A program made the translations under genes and the position numbers. This document shows positions 1 through 10,347 of a stretch of 64,000 bases of DNA, one piece after another. Position 1 is the first letter of the stretch; each line of letters begins with the position of its first letter. This DNA is from Chrysemys picta bellii (Eukaryota > Chordata > Testudines > Emydidae). The stretch covers positions 1 to 64,000 of the forward strand of contig NW_027052950.1 in the NCBI RefSeq assembly GCF_011386835.1, given 5' to 3'. The notes beneath the pieces are model-generated. The model had not been told where the DNA came from and did no database searches. It saw nothing but the letters and a program-made list of their open reading frames with translations.

Positions 1-499
1 GAACGGACTGTTTGTCAGCCGTCTTCAACGAAATGTGCTCCATTCCTGGGGGAAGGAGGGATGAGGATTTGTATTCTCATCGTGCCTAGGAGTCTTAGTC
101 AGCAGCCCCCAACATACCCTAGATAACTTATGGGTATTAAAGGTAGAATTGGAGAATAGTGTCCAAGTTCTCTCACCTTTGCACTTCCGTAAGATCAAAG
201 CTCCAAATAACATTTATTTCAACTTTAGAAGAGAGTTGGTTGATCTTTCAGATTTTGATGATGTCTTTCTAGTATCTTTTTTGTGAAAGCATACTTTTTG
301 GAGGCCCTCAATTTAAAAAAAAAAAAAGTATTTGAAAATATAAAGTTTAAGTGTAAAACACCACAAAGAAAATGTTTGTCCAATAAGAATTAGGGATCAG
401 CATTCACAGTAGTAGATAGTATTTGAAGAGAAATTAGATACTGCTTCCAGAAAATGCCTAGATGTCTATTAAGGAAATTGCCAATTTTCTTCCCTGCAG

Positions 500-685
500 T
501 TCACAATAAACATGAGCACTGACATGAGACATCACAGAGTGAGGTTGGTGTTCCAGGATTCTCCTGTCCGGAACGGCAAGAAGCCCCGACTTGACCAAGG
601 AGTACAAGTTATCCTGGACCCTGTGCACAGTGTACGTCTCTTGGATTGGTGGCATCCGCAGTACCCGTTTTCTCTGAAGGCTTAG
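500..685 (+). CDS. Last coding exon of an unidentified plus-strand gene
   Basis: A strong acceptor (TTTTCTTCCCTGCAG) ends at 499. It is followed by 61 open codons in phase 0 and a TAG at 683-685. The peptide looks like real conserved protein: it starts [12 protein letters not shown], has a basic NGKKPR stretch in the middle and ends [15 protein letters not shown]. The rest of the gene lies left of the window. I do not recognise the family, so no function is given. A minus-strand ORF over the same bases is its shadow. Confidence 0.72.
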   Translation, partial: FTINMSTDMRHHRVRLVFQDSPVRNGKKPRLDQGVQVILDPVHSVRLLDWWHPQYPFSLKA

Positions 686-1165
686 CACGCTCCTACTGCA
701 TCTGTGAGTAGCCATGTCAGGTAGGAACTGGGAAATCCTGTTTTTATTTCCTGAATAAATTCTCCAATCTCCTTACAAATGAGTGAAGCTGCAATGCCAG
801 TCTCTGTATATAATTTCCAGCCAGTAATGAGCAGAATCGAGTGTAAATGGAAATGATTTGTAAACACATTTCTATGTAAAGTTCACATTTTATGATTTGA
901 AAGGAGCACCATGAAACTGTTCATTTAAAATCCTTTTGGTGTTAACGAAAGTCGTCCTGTGTTCTGTTCCAGATCCAATGTGGTCAGAGAGATTTTCAGA
1001 CCAAGTGTCAATGAAATCAGTGTGTGTCTTACTGTAGCATGATCAAACTCAAATGCAGCAGTATTATCCTACACTGATGCAGCAAGTGGAATAGCAGTGA
1101 CAATCACTAGTCATGCTTCAATCTCTTATCTGCATGAGCACAATAAAGGCATAAATGATCAAGCA
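686..1165 (+). other. Probable 3' UTR with poly(A) signals
   Basis: AT-rich, non-coding DNA follows the stop at 685. AATAAA occurs at 754-759 and 1142-1147; either could end the transcript. The true end cannot be fixed from sequence. Confidence 0.4.
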
Positions 1166-1169
1166 AAGA

Positions 1170-2440
1170 GATTGCCTTTACAGCTCACATTTAAATTAAA
1201 TGTGTGTGGCGATAAGGCAAAAAAAACACTTACAAAAGTTCGTATCCTGATGCTTTCTTTAAGAAAGAGAATCTAAAACACACATAATGGAAAGGCTCTT
1301 GTGGCATGTGGGAACTAAACAAAAACTAACCGCATGAGTTAATAAGTGCTCAGACTTCAGGCATTAGAAGAGTAAGATTGTCTGTGAGCTAAGCTAACAG
1401 TGTTTGGAGCTAGTGACTGTGGGAAAGCTATTAGGAGCAAAGAGGAAGCATCCAGTTCCCAGTGGACAAATTAACTACCTGGGAAAAATAAACCCAACCC
1501 TTTTGGCTCTACTTAGTGGTGTGAGAGGGCTAAGCAGGGTACTGTGTCTACTTCAGCATATCTGGAGTTGCAGCACCACAATACCCAGAATAGATGGGGG
1601 CATGAGTTTTATGCAGAACCATGGGGAAGTATCGTGCATCTTATGACAGGAAGAAGAGCTTCATAATTCCACCTAAAATCCTCTGATTTTGAGCCTCAAG
1701 GGATTTGAGATAATAGCTTCCCTGGCCCTGCAGACCATAGGGGCAGTTGAATCTCAGTGCAAAGTACATCTGCATGAGGGAGTGTGACTGGGGCTGAGTG
1801 CAGGGTGAGTTGATGCCCTGAAGTAACTACTGACGGAAACCGGGTGTTCTGCTTTGCAGCTTATCAGTGGAGGTGAGCCCAGTTAACTTATCGGTCCTGT
1901 TTCAACCCAAATCTTGTGCAGGGTAGAGGCAAGAAGTATGTGATCCACAGTGAATGCAACAGCCTGTCCTTGAAGGAGGCTGCTGGGATAGAGCAAATGG
2001 GATAGGTTAAAAAAAGGGGGGGGGGGATTTCCCCTTCCCAACTTGAATCCAGTATGTAAATGCCCAAACGGGTGTACATGTAGCTGTACCAGTGCTGGTG
2101 TTCGTCTTACACAATAGTCACTTAAATCACCACAGATAGCTTATCTGTCCCAAGCACATTTCTGTGCCAGATTCACTCTTGTATTGCATCCCCCATTAGA
2201 TTCTATTTGTGGCAAAACCTCAAACCTTCCCTTTTCACCTCTCCTGTGAATCTATATTAAGAAGATAACAGGCAAGTTGTTTTCAAACCAAAATGCTCTG
2301 CTCAGTATTTTGGTTCCACCTTAGATGGACAATCTACCCTGTTCATTTGTAGTGGAAACTGTCAGTTCATGAAATATACCATGATGGCCAGTTGCATTCC
2401 TATGGTCGTGGCTCTAAGCTTTACCTCAGTAGTTTTTCTT
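1170..2440. other. AT-rich stretch, nothing recognised
   Basis: No convincing exon, RNA gene or repeat family was seen on either strand. There is a short G run near 2015-2026. The ORFs are short and lack splice context. Confidence 0.4.
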
Positions 2441-2917
2441 CAACTGATTGCACATGTGCATTCCGCTCTTGGTGTGTATGCGCCCTGCGCATACTCACAT
2501 TTCCCTCAGTGGTACTCGTTGGGGAAGCTTGAGAGCCCTTTGCTCTCACACCCCACTGTGTGCTGGTATAAAGGACCCAGCAGCCCCAAAGCCCCATTCG
2601 GTTCCTTCTTGCCGTCTGTGACAGTCGCTGGAATTGCTTGGCTTGCCTTAGCAGATACTCTGTGTACAGCTCATTGTAAATTTCTTGTAAATAGTTAACC
2701 AGTTTTATAGTTACTTAGGGTTAGTTATTAGGTACTATCTGTGGCACTTTTCTTTTTCAGTTTCCAGATCTGAGGTTTCCAGTTTTCAGTACCGAGCGAT
2801 GCCTCAGTCACCGGGCTTCATGCCCTGCGTCTCTTTTCTAGGCCGATGCCCACGAGCAACCCACCCTCACGCTGCTTAACGTGTTTGGGGGAAGCTTGTG
2901 TTTGGGGTCGTTGCTAA
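2440..2917 (+). mobile_element. Retrotransposon fragment (LTR/leader plus start of a zinc-knuckle-like ORF)
   Basis: A TATAAA-type promoter (GGTATAAAGG near 2563) is followed by a non-coding leader. Near 2840-2900 a short reading frame holds MPTS...CLTCLGEAC, which looks like the start of a Cys-rich gag-like protein known to me from turtle retrotransposons (recollection only). The fragment is cut off at 2918 by the retroviral LTR and does not resume after the provirus. Confidence 0.4.
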
Positions 2918-3446
2918 TGTGGAAGCAGAGAAAAGAACTGACAGAAGGGAACTGCAATGCATGATGGTTGTTAGCAAGAGTCAGGCTTCGTAGAAGGGAA
3001 CTGCAATGCATGATGGTTGTTAGCAAGAGTCAGGCTTCGTTAGTGTTAGCAAGAGTCAAGCTAGCTGTGACCCTGATAACCCTGATAACGCGAGATTTGT
3101 AGAGGCGAGGATTGTGTGAGACGGGTGAGAAAGAGCTGTGTAAGAAGTCATTGTGACCTCAGTATAGATAAGGTGTAGAAGACCTTGTGTAGATAAGGTA
3201 TAGAAACTAATTGTATGTAGGCAAGAGTCAAAACAAGTAAGGAAATGAGATATCAAGATGGCCTATGTATAAACAAAATGCAGCTGTCCCTCATTATTTC
3301 TGTAATGAAAGGTATAAATGCTTGCTGTAATTAGTTACCAGAGAGAGACCTGCTTTGCTCTCTCCTCTGCACATGTAAGAGTTAATAAAAAGCTTCTGAC
3401 TTGCTGTACCTAAACAAAATAGTGAGAACTCAGTTTTTCTCCGACA
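2918..3446 (+). repeat. 5' LTR of the endogenous retrovirus
   Basis: Begins TGTGGAAGCAG and ends CTCCGACA, the same ends as the 3' LTR. It holds a tandem repeat of about 44 bp (GGAACTGCAATGCATGATGG...) near its start, a plausible enhancer repeat. TATAAA lies at 3313-3318 and AATAAA at 3384-3389, which implies a short R region. Confidence 0.9.
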
Positions 3447-3449
3447 ATT

Positions 3450-3467
3450 TGGGGGCTCGTCCGGGAT
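3450..3467 (+). promoter_or_regulatory. Primer-binding site, tRNA-Pro type
   Basis: TGGGGGCTCGTCCGGGAT sits three bases after the 5' LTR and is the classic complement of the 3' end of tRNA-Pro used by gammaretroviruses. Confidence 0.9.
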
Positions 3468-3534
3468 GGCAACGCCCACTGAGGCAACGGCAGCTGCTAC
3501 GGATCGTTCCCCTTCGAACCCCATGGCGCCACAA

Positions 3535-3546
3535 TAGAGGTAAGAG
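3535..3546 (+). promoter_or_regulatory. Candidate splice donor in the proviral leader
   Basis: AGAGGTAAGAG matches the donor consensus (GT at 3540-3541). A donor here, after the primer site and before gag, would make a spliced env mRNA. Usage is inferred. Confidence 0.45.
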
Positions 3547-3860
3547 ACCTTTTGAAATCTCTATTGGGGTGTCGGAGGAGGACTGTCCGTGGGGCCGTCT
3601 GCCCCTGTTGGGCTCACGCCATCCGAACTTATTGACTGTGCAGCAAGGTCAGATGCTGAGCGGCGTAATAGGGGAATTGTTTGCCGCCCCCTGTAAGCAT
3701 ATGCTAGGTGCATAGGGTTTGCACCTGTATTGAGGAGTTGTTACTGCCTCAAGAGGGTTTTTACCGCCTCAAGTGATGCATCGAGGTACTTGGGAATAGT
3801 ACCTGGAGGTACTCAGGAGTAGTACCTGGTATAAGGCCTTGGTATGTTGGTGTGTGTAGT

Positions 3861-3884
3861 CTGTGTGTGTGTGTGTGTGTGTGT
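3861..3884 (+). repeat. (TG)n microsatellite in the proviral leader
   Basis: About 12 TG units, followed by TACACAG. Confidence 0.85.
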
Positions 3885-4318
3885 ACACAGTGTGAATTGA
3901 GTGTTACCGGAAGACGCCCAGAGTACTCTGCGAAGTCTTTTGGCTCGTGACCAGAACTACTCTAACGCAAGCCCGGTAACTAGAGGATCTTTTAGGAGAT
4001 CCGACCCATGTAGGTTGACTCGGCCTGGCATCGTCCGGCGAGGAGGCTACCTGGGTCTAGGAGTGTGTGCACCCATCTTCCCTCCCCTTTTCCTCTCCGT
4101 GTGAGCCACTGACAGTCTGACCATCTCACTGGATGCAACAGAGTAAGCGGCGCTTTCTCTCTGAGATTAGCCGACGCTCTTTGCTGAAGGGAGGTGTAGG
4201 GGGTCATGGCTATCCTCGTTAGTCACTCCTGTGTGAATACCCTGTAGGGAGAGATCCTTAGTTTATGAGCCGCTAGCGTGGACAGGGCATCCTTCCCCTT
4301 TGAGTGTGTGATTGGAAA

Positions 4319-5128
4319 ATGGGTGGGGGACAGTCTAAGTCTTCCCTCTCACCCCCTAAGGGTACCCCAGCTTATTTCATGTACGTACATTATGGCCCGA
4401 AAACCTGCAGGTATTTAAATAGTTGGAATCTTTACACGCGTGCTAATCCATCTAAACAATGTCCACTAGAAGGTACCTTTGATTTAGACAAACTTAAATA
4501 CCTTAAAGAAACTCTGGCTTCACCAAAAGCCTCTGATACACAGTGGGAGCAATTTGTCTGTTGGTGGGAAGAAGCAACAAAGAGACTCCATGAGTCTCGA
4601 GTGCGGAGTCTAAAGGACTCCCAGGAAAAGTTAAAAGCTCAAGTGCAACATTTACAGCTTAAATGCAAGGCATCCAGCTGTCTACCCCCTAGAGCGATTC
4701 CTTCTGCTCCTGTGTATCCTAATCCCGCTCGAGCAATTCCTTCTGCTCCCCTTTATCCCCAATTAGTTAGGTCTGACAGTGAGGAGGAAACTGCTGAGGA
4801 TATTTTAGATTTCTTCAGTAACATTCAGCAGCAGCAGCAGCCCGTGCTGCCTCCTCCCCCTGCACAGCCTGGGTCTGCTAACGAATCTCACCCGGCAGTG
4901 CCAGTTTCACCACCGCATGTATCAGCTGCACACATTGTTCTCTCTTCCCCTGGGAGAGAAGCATCCTCTTCACCACAAAGAGGTGATTCCGAGCCTCCCA
5001 GTAGCTCCCCTGATTCTAATCCCTCTGAGGAAAGTACCCGTTATCTTACTAGAAGTGTGGCACATGCACTCCAGGTTCCTTTAAGAGGCCTGGAACTATT
5101 TCTCAAATGCGTACTTTTCTTGGCATGA
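4319..5128 (+). pseudogene. gag remnant, matrix-like part only
   Basis: The likely start is ATG 4319, because the product then begins MGGGQSK, a good N-myristoylation signal. An upstream in-frame ATG at 4304 adds five residues and would hide that signal. A helical, Trp-rich N-terminal half (as in matrix proteins) is followed by a Pro/Ser-rich stretch with PSAPVYP/PSAPLYP repeats (late-domain-like) and a Gln run. No capsid major homology region and no zinc knuckle are present. The frame ends at 5128 after running past a deletion junction near 5090 into pol sequence. Confidence 0.8.
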
Positions 5129-7476
5129 CTGGGTACTGTAGACAATGGATTTTAGGCTATGCAACAATGATTAAACCCTTACAGGATCTGACTAAGTCAG
5201 GTACCCCTGAGCCTCTTCCTTGGTCTCCAGAGGCTGAACAAGCTTTTGTTGCTATCAAGCAAAGTCTGTCCAGTGCACCAGCCCTGGGACTTCCTGATTA
5301 TGCTAAACCATTCACTCTTTTCTGTCATGAGCGTAATGGGTTTGCTTTGGCTGTATTAACGCAAAGGCACGGAGACAAACACCGTCCCATTGCTTATTAC
5401 AGTACTGCCCTAGACGCTGTGGCAGCTGGATTTCCCCCTTGCCTGCGTGCTGTAGCTGCAGCAGCTCTTGCTGTTCAGGTATCTGAATCTATTGTCTTAG
5501 GATCTCCTTTGATTGTTGCTGTCCCTCATGCTGTGGCTGCTCTCTTGTTAAAATCTAAGACACAGCATCTATCCACGTCTCGTCTTACAAAATATGAGCT
5601 TGTCTTGTTGTCTTCATCTCATATTACTTTGGCTCGTTGCCCTGTTCTAAATCCTGCCTCCTTGTTGCCTGGGCCCGAAGACGGAGACCCACATGACTGT
5701 GTGTCTGTGACATCGGTTCTCTCTCGTCCAAGAGATGATTTACTAGATGTGCCTTTGCAAAATCCTGATCTTATTTACTTTGTAGATGGTTCGTGCTTGC
5801 GAGATTCTAAGGGCAAATTGGTTGCTGGTTATGCTGTGTGTTCTGCACATGCTGTTATTGAAAGTGCTTTCCTTCCTTCTGTGTTTTCTGCTCAAGTGGC
5901 CGAACTTGTGGCTTTAACTCGAGCCTGCATTCTCGCTCAGGATCAAGCAGTTACAATCTATACAGACTCTCGTTATGCTTTTGGAGTGGTACATGATTAT
6001 GGGTTGCTCTGGAAGTATAGAGGTTTTCTTACATCCACTGGTTCTCCTATTAAGAACAGTCTGTATGTCTCTGCTCTTTTAGATGCTCTTTTATTGCCCA
6101 AAGCTATAGCTGTCGTGAAATGTACAGCTCACCAGACCCCTCATGATGAAATTACCCGTGGAAATGCTTTGGCAGACTCTGCAGCCAAAGCAGCGGCCCT
6201 TTCTGCACCTCAGGCTGAATATACTTGTGCTTTGATTGAACAGCCTCCACTAGCCTCCCTTGAGGATCTGGCCAAGATCCAGGAAGCAGCACCGGCAGCT
6301 GAGAAACGTTTATGGAGTGCTAATGGCTGTATTCTACACCCTGATCATCTTTGGCGTGCCCCAGCTGGTCGCCTGGTTGCACCGAAGATGCTAATGCCCT
6401 ATCTTGCTCGTGTATACCACGGAATGGCTCACGTGAGCAAAGGGGGGATGGTTGCTGCAGTTAACCGAGATTGGTGTGCATTCGGGTTCCCAGTCATTGC
6501 ACATCACTACTGTCAACAATGTGTGATTTGTCAGCAGCATAACATTGGTAAAGCTGTTAAAGTTAGGCAGGCAGCTCACCCTCCCCCTTGGGGACCTTTT
6601 GTAAATATTCAGATTGATTTTATTCAACTGTCTAAATGTTGTGGCTATGAATATGTATTGGTTTTGGTGGATGTATTTTCAAATTGGGTTGAAGCTTTTC
6701 CCTGCAGGAAAGCAGATGCCAGGACTGTTGTGAAACTTCTGCTTAAAGATTTTGTACCACGATTTGGCATCCCTGTGAGTATCAACAGTGACCGTGGAAC
6801 TCATTTTACTGGACAGATTGTAAAGGAGTTATGTGCAGCTTTGCAGACTCAACACAACCTTCACTGTCCCCACCATCCGCAGTCTGCTGGGACAGTGGAA
6901 TGCCAGAATGGAATTCTGAAAAATAAACTGGCCAAGATTTGTGCTGAAACAAACTTGAAGTGGCCAGATGCCCTTCCTCTGGCACTAATGAGTATGAGGG
7001 CCACTCCCAATCGAAAGACTGGACTCAGCCCTCATGAGATTCTGACAGGGTGCCCGATGAGACTACCAACTGCGCCCCCACTGACCCTAGCTCAGATGGA
7101 CATTCATGTAATGGATGACACAATGCTTAAGTATTGTCAGACACTAATGAAATGTGTTAAGTCTTTCTATACACAGGTGAAAGAAGCACTACCCAAGGAT
7201 CCTGTGCAGCCCTGCCACTCGCTGGAACCAGGAGACTGGGTCTACATAAAGGTCCATCAGCGAAAGACTGCCCTGGCTCCACGCTGGAAAGGTCCTTTCC
7301 AAGTCCTGCTAACTACCAACACTGCTGTGAAGTGCCAAGGACTGCCCACCTGGACCCATGCTTCACACTGCAAAAAGACCCCTCCGCCTGGAGAGGATTC
7401 TCCAGCAGCTGATCAGCCTGTTTCTCCTGCTGGCTCTGCTGTGCCTCCTGGACAGCAGGGAAGAAGGACAAGGTGA
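5107..7476 (+). pseudogene. pol remnant: RT thumb, RNase H and integrase (789 codons open)
   Basis: The frame opens with the end of RT (FLGMTGYCRQWI; connection region). RNase H follows, with acidic residues in VDGS (about residue 227), AELVAL (about 262), YTDSRY (about 287) and NALADSAAKA (about 357). Integrase has an HHCC finger (about 438-474) and a DDE core: Asp 504, Asp 562 (NSDRGTHF) and Glu 598 with the normal 35-residue gap. The end has an RWKGPF motif as in gamma-type integrases. The RT palm with its YxDD site and the protease are missing, so this cannot act alone although the frame has no stop. Confidence 0.88.
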
Positions 7477-7479
7477 AGT

Positions 7480-9219
7480 GCTAGTAACCTCTCCCTTGTC
7501 CACTGACAGATCTACTGTGCCTTTGAATTCTTTTACAGGAAACCACACCAGTACAGGGTGAAGTGCTAGTAACCTCTCCCCTGCACTGTGGTGAATCACA
7601 ACTGTTTTTGAAGAAAAGAAGAAACACTCGCTCTGCTGAAACCACCAAAGTCCAGAACTTTCTAACTACAAAAGACATTAAGAACTGGCCCTGGTGGAAG
7701 AAACGAAGTATTGTTTATTGGCAAGGAGGGAACTGTGGGGAACGTTCCTGGGAATGTGGGGTCCAGTGGTGGGGTGGATTCTTTCCAGGATCAGGGCTTT
7801 GTGCTTATGGACAGGTACCTTCAGGGTGCACTGCCCTCCCTAATTGGCTTTCAGATGATGAATATCAAAAACGCCTTGCCACCACAAAGACTACACCTAC
7901 CACTAGTCCCTTGACCCTTGCCACCACCACTGTAACTTATCCAGATACAAACAGTACTACACATTCCAATGAAACTCATTGGCCAAGACTTTCACATCTC
8001 AGTGATTTACTGAAATTTTGCTCAGAGAAATTATTCTTTAAAGTTCAAGATAATGTATATGAGCAAACAATTGAATAGAAAACAAATGGATCTGCAAAGA
8101 TGGTATTGAATATCACTGAGGCTGGGAAGGCATTGCAGTGAGATCTAGCATGCTCAGAGATTCAGGATTTCTTGAATGACCAGCTAATGGCCATTTGGAA
8201 TGATCTAGAGCACCAGGCTTGGCCCACTGCCCTTACAGACACATCAGGAGTACTATCTGACCTGTGGCCATGGAGACATACTTGGAAACTTTCTGGGTGG
8301 AAGTGTGGACGTTCTCAGTGCTCCTTCCAAGCATATGGACCGGTACAGGGGGTGTGGGCTCCCACATACCGTATCCTGCCGGGTCCATGGGGAGGATGCA
8401 TATGGGATTGGGTAATTCATCGAGACATCTGGGAAATTAGACCACCTGGTATGCCCAATCGATTTTTAGTTAGTGCTCCTAGGATTACACCTGACATTTG
8501 GATGGGGTTAGGTAACCTGTGGACATTCTGGCCATTAGAACCCCCACAGCTTCAGTGTACACGTAAACTGAAGCCAGGAGAAGTTGTCACTGTCTATGAC
8601 TACGTTTGCTGGGAGGGTAGGGGACAAGGAACTACCCTGACAGGACACTTACTCTTCCAAGCTAATGATAGCTGTGTGTATGTTAATGACACCATATCAC
8701 AAGACATACATTTTAATCTCACTACCACTGCAGGCAATCATATCATTTACTGGCCTGCAGATAGTTTTTCAAGTAGCCCTTAGGTTCCAGATACCCTTTA
8801 ATTGGACTAGTTTACTATCTGATAGATTTCAAAATTTGCTTTCATTGTTACCTGAAATTCAGAAAATCTCTGAGGTACAAGGGCAAATTCACATGCTTCA
8901 AAATGTATATCAAGTAGAAAAGTATGCCTTTCACACTGCTTATAGAGTATCCACCTTATGTACTAAATATGATGTAGTGTGCTTTATGACAAAGGCTGTA
9001 CAACAACCCCATTATAGTATTGCTATGGGAATGTTATTGCTTGTATTGTTATTAGTTAGTTTAGGATTATGTTATTGTTGTTGTAAAAGACGTAATAATA
9101 GTAATACCTTTCATGTTCATGCTAATCATGCATTATCATTGCATCCAATCAAAACCCCTAAGGTTGAAGCATCTGATTTAGAATCTGAAGTCCAGGACTT
9201 GATGCAAATAGAGATTTGA
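7480..9219 (+). pseudogene. env remnant, broken in three frames
   Basis: A hydrophobic leader-like stretch (LISLFLLLALLCLLD) overlaps the end of pol. Surface-subunit-like pieces rich in Trp, Cys and N-glycosylation sites lie at 7563-8078 and 8172-8783. A third piece at 8665-9219 has a heptad-like region, one strong membrane span (GMLLLVLLLVSLGLCYCCC) and a short tail. Stops and frame changes separate the pieces. I saw no clear CX6CC motif, so the env lineage is unclear. Confidence 0.7.
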
Positions 9220-9242
9220 GAATGTTTGTTGTACTAGAAGTA

Positions 9243-9255
9243 CAAAAGGGGGGGT
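9243..9255 (+). promoter_or_regulatory. Polypurine tract
   Basis: CAAAAGGGGGGGT directly before the 3' LTR, the usual plus-strand primer position. Confidence 0.8.
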
Positions 9256-9810
9256 TGTGGAAGCAGAGAAAAGAACTGACAGAAGGGAACTGCAATGCAT
9301 GATGGTTGTTAGCAAGAGTCAGGCTTCGTAGAAGGGAACTGCAATGCATGATGGTTGTTAGCAAGAGTCAGGCTTCATTAGCAAGAGACAGTCTTTGTTA
9401 GCAAGAGTCAAGCTAGCTGTGACCCTGATAACCCTGATAACGCGAGATTTGTAGAAGCGAGGATTGTGTGAGGATTGTGTGAGACGGGTGAGAAAGAGCT
9501 GTGTAAGAAGTCATTGTGACCTCAGTATAGATAAGGTGTAGAAGACCTTGTGTAGATAAGGTATAGAAACTAATTGTATGTAGGCAAGAGTCAAAACAAG
9601 TAAGGAAATGAGATATCAAGATGGCCTATGTATAAACAAAATGCAGCTGTCCCTCATTATTTCTGTAATGAAAGGTATAAATGCTTGCTGTAATTAGTTA
9701 CCAGAGAGAGACCTGCTTTGCTCTCTCCCTCTGCACATGTGAGAGTTAATAACAAGCATCTGACTTGCTGTACCTAAACAAAATAGTGAGAACTCAGTTT
9801 TTCTCCGACA
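9256..9810 (+). repeat. 3' LTR of the endogenous retrovirus
   Basis: Same ends as the 5' LTR. It carries an extra TTAGCAAGAGACAGTC-type unit and a duplicated AGGATTGTGTG. TATAAA is kept (9676-9681), but the AATAAA of the 5' LTR reads AATAAC here, so its own poly(A) signal is damaged. Confidence 0.9.
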
Positions 9811-10292
9811 CCCCCATGTAGAGCTCTTTGCAAGAGGAGACTGTCCTCTTGCCCCCCACCTCCCAGTCCCCCAGGTGATTGGATCCAGCGGCCAGCTCGG
9901 GGCTGCATGGGGTTTGCCCATCTGACTACTGCTCCTCCTGGGCCACTGCTGGGGGGATCCCCGCCCCATGCCCACCCCCCACTGCGTCACTGGCCACTGC
10001 CAGTGAGGTGCCACTGGCTGAGCCTGCGCTCTGGCAGAGTGCCCCGTTACTGGCGCTCTGGGGGATTATCCCGCTGGCGGGCAGCTGGGCACATCTGCTC
10101 CCTCCTTGCGCCGGTGCCCGCCCGCTTGGGGCACAGCGGCCTTGCTCTCCTGGGCTGCAGCGTGATGCATTTGGGGGTGGGGGAGTTGGGGGCAGGGCGT
10201 GGCCTGTAGCTGATTGTACTCGCTGTGCTGCCTCTCCCAGCTGGGGCGGGGGCAGCCCCCGGCCTCACTTCCTCTCTCTCTTCCTTCCCCAG

Positions 10293-10347
10293 CGACCTGA
10301 CAGTGAAGCTCTGGAGCTGGAGAAGATTGCTGAACGGCCCGACCTAG
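10293..10347 (+). CDS. Candidate last exon of a WD40-repeat gene
   Basis: A very good acceptor (CTCTCTTCCTTCCCCAG, ending 10292) opens an exon. In the frame with one base completing the previous codon it reads DLTVKLWSWRRLL, then NGPT and a TAG at 10345-10347. (S)DLTVKLW is the typical closing strand of a WD repeat. No upstream WD exon could be found between the provirus and here, so the exon may be separated from its gene or be a relic. An alternative frame stays open to 10505 but has no recognisable content. Confidence 0.45.

Larger units (their letters stand above)
2918..9810 (+). mobile_element. Defective endogenous retrovirus (class I / gamma-like pol), about 6.9 kb
   Basis: Two direct LTRs (2918-3446, 9256-9810) bound a tRNA-Pro-type primer site, a long leader, a matrix-like gag start, the end of pol (RT thumb, RNase H, integrase), a broken env and a polypurine tract. 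Capsid, nucleocapsid, protease and most of RT are absent: gag joins pol near 5090 in a different frame. The LTRs differ by a few substitutions and small indels, so the insertion is not very old. The flanks (GCTAA left, CCCCC right) do not form a target-site duplication. Confidence 0.9.

Noticed and set aside
458..715. 85-codon minus-strand ORF
   Set aside because: It overlaps the plus-strand exon 500-685, which has a strong acceptor and a conserved-looking product; the minus frame is its shadow.
2918..9810. Autonomous, intact provirus
   Set aside because: Protease, RT palm, capsid and nucleocapsid are missing and env is broken.
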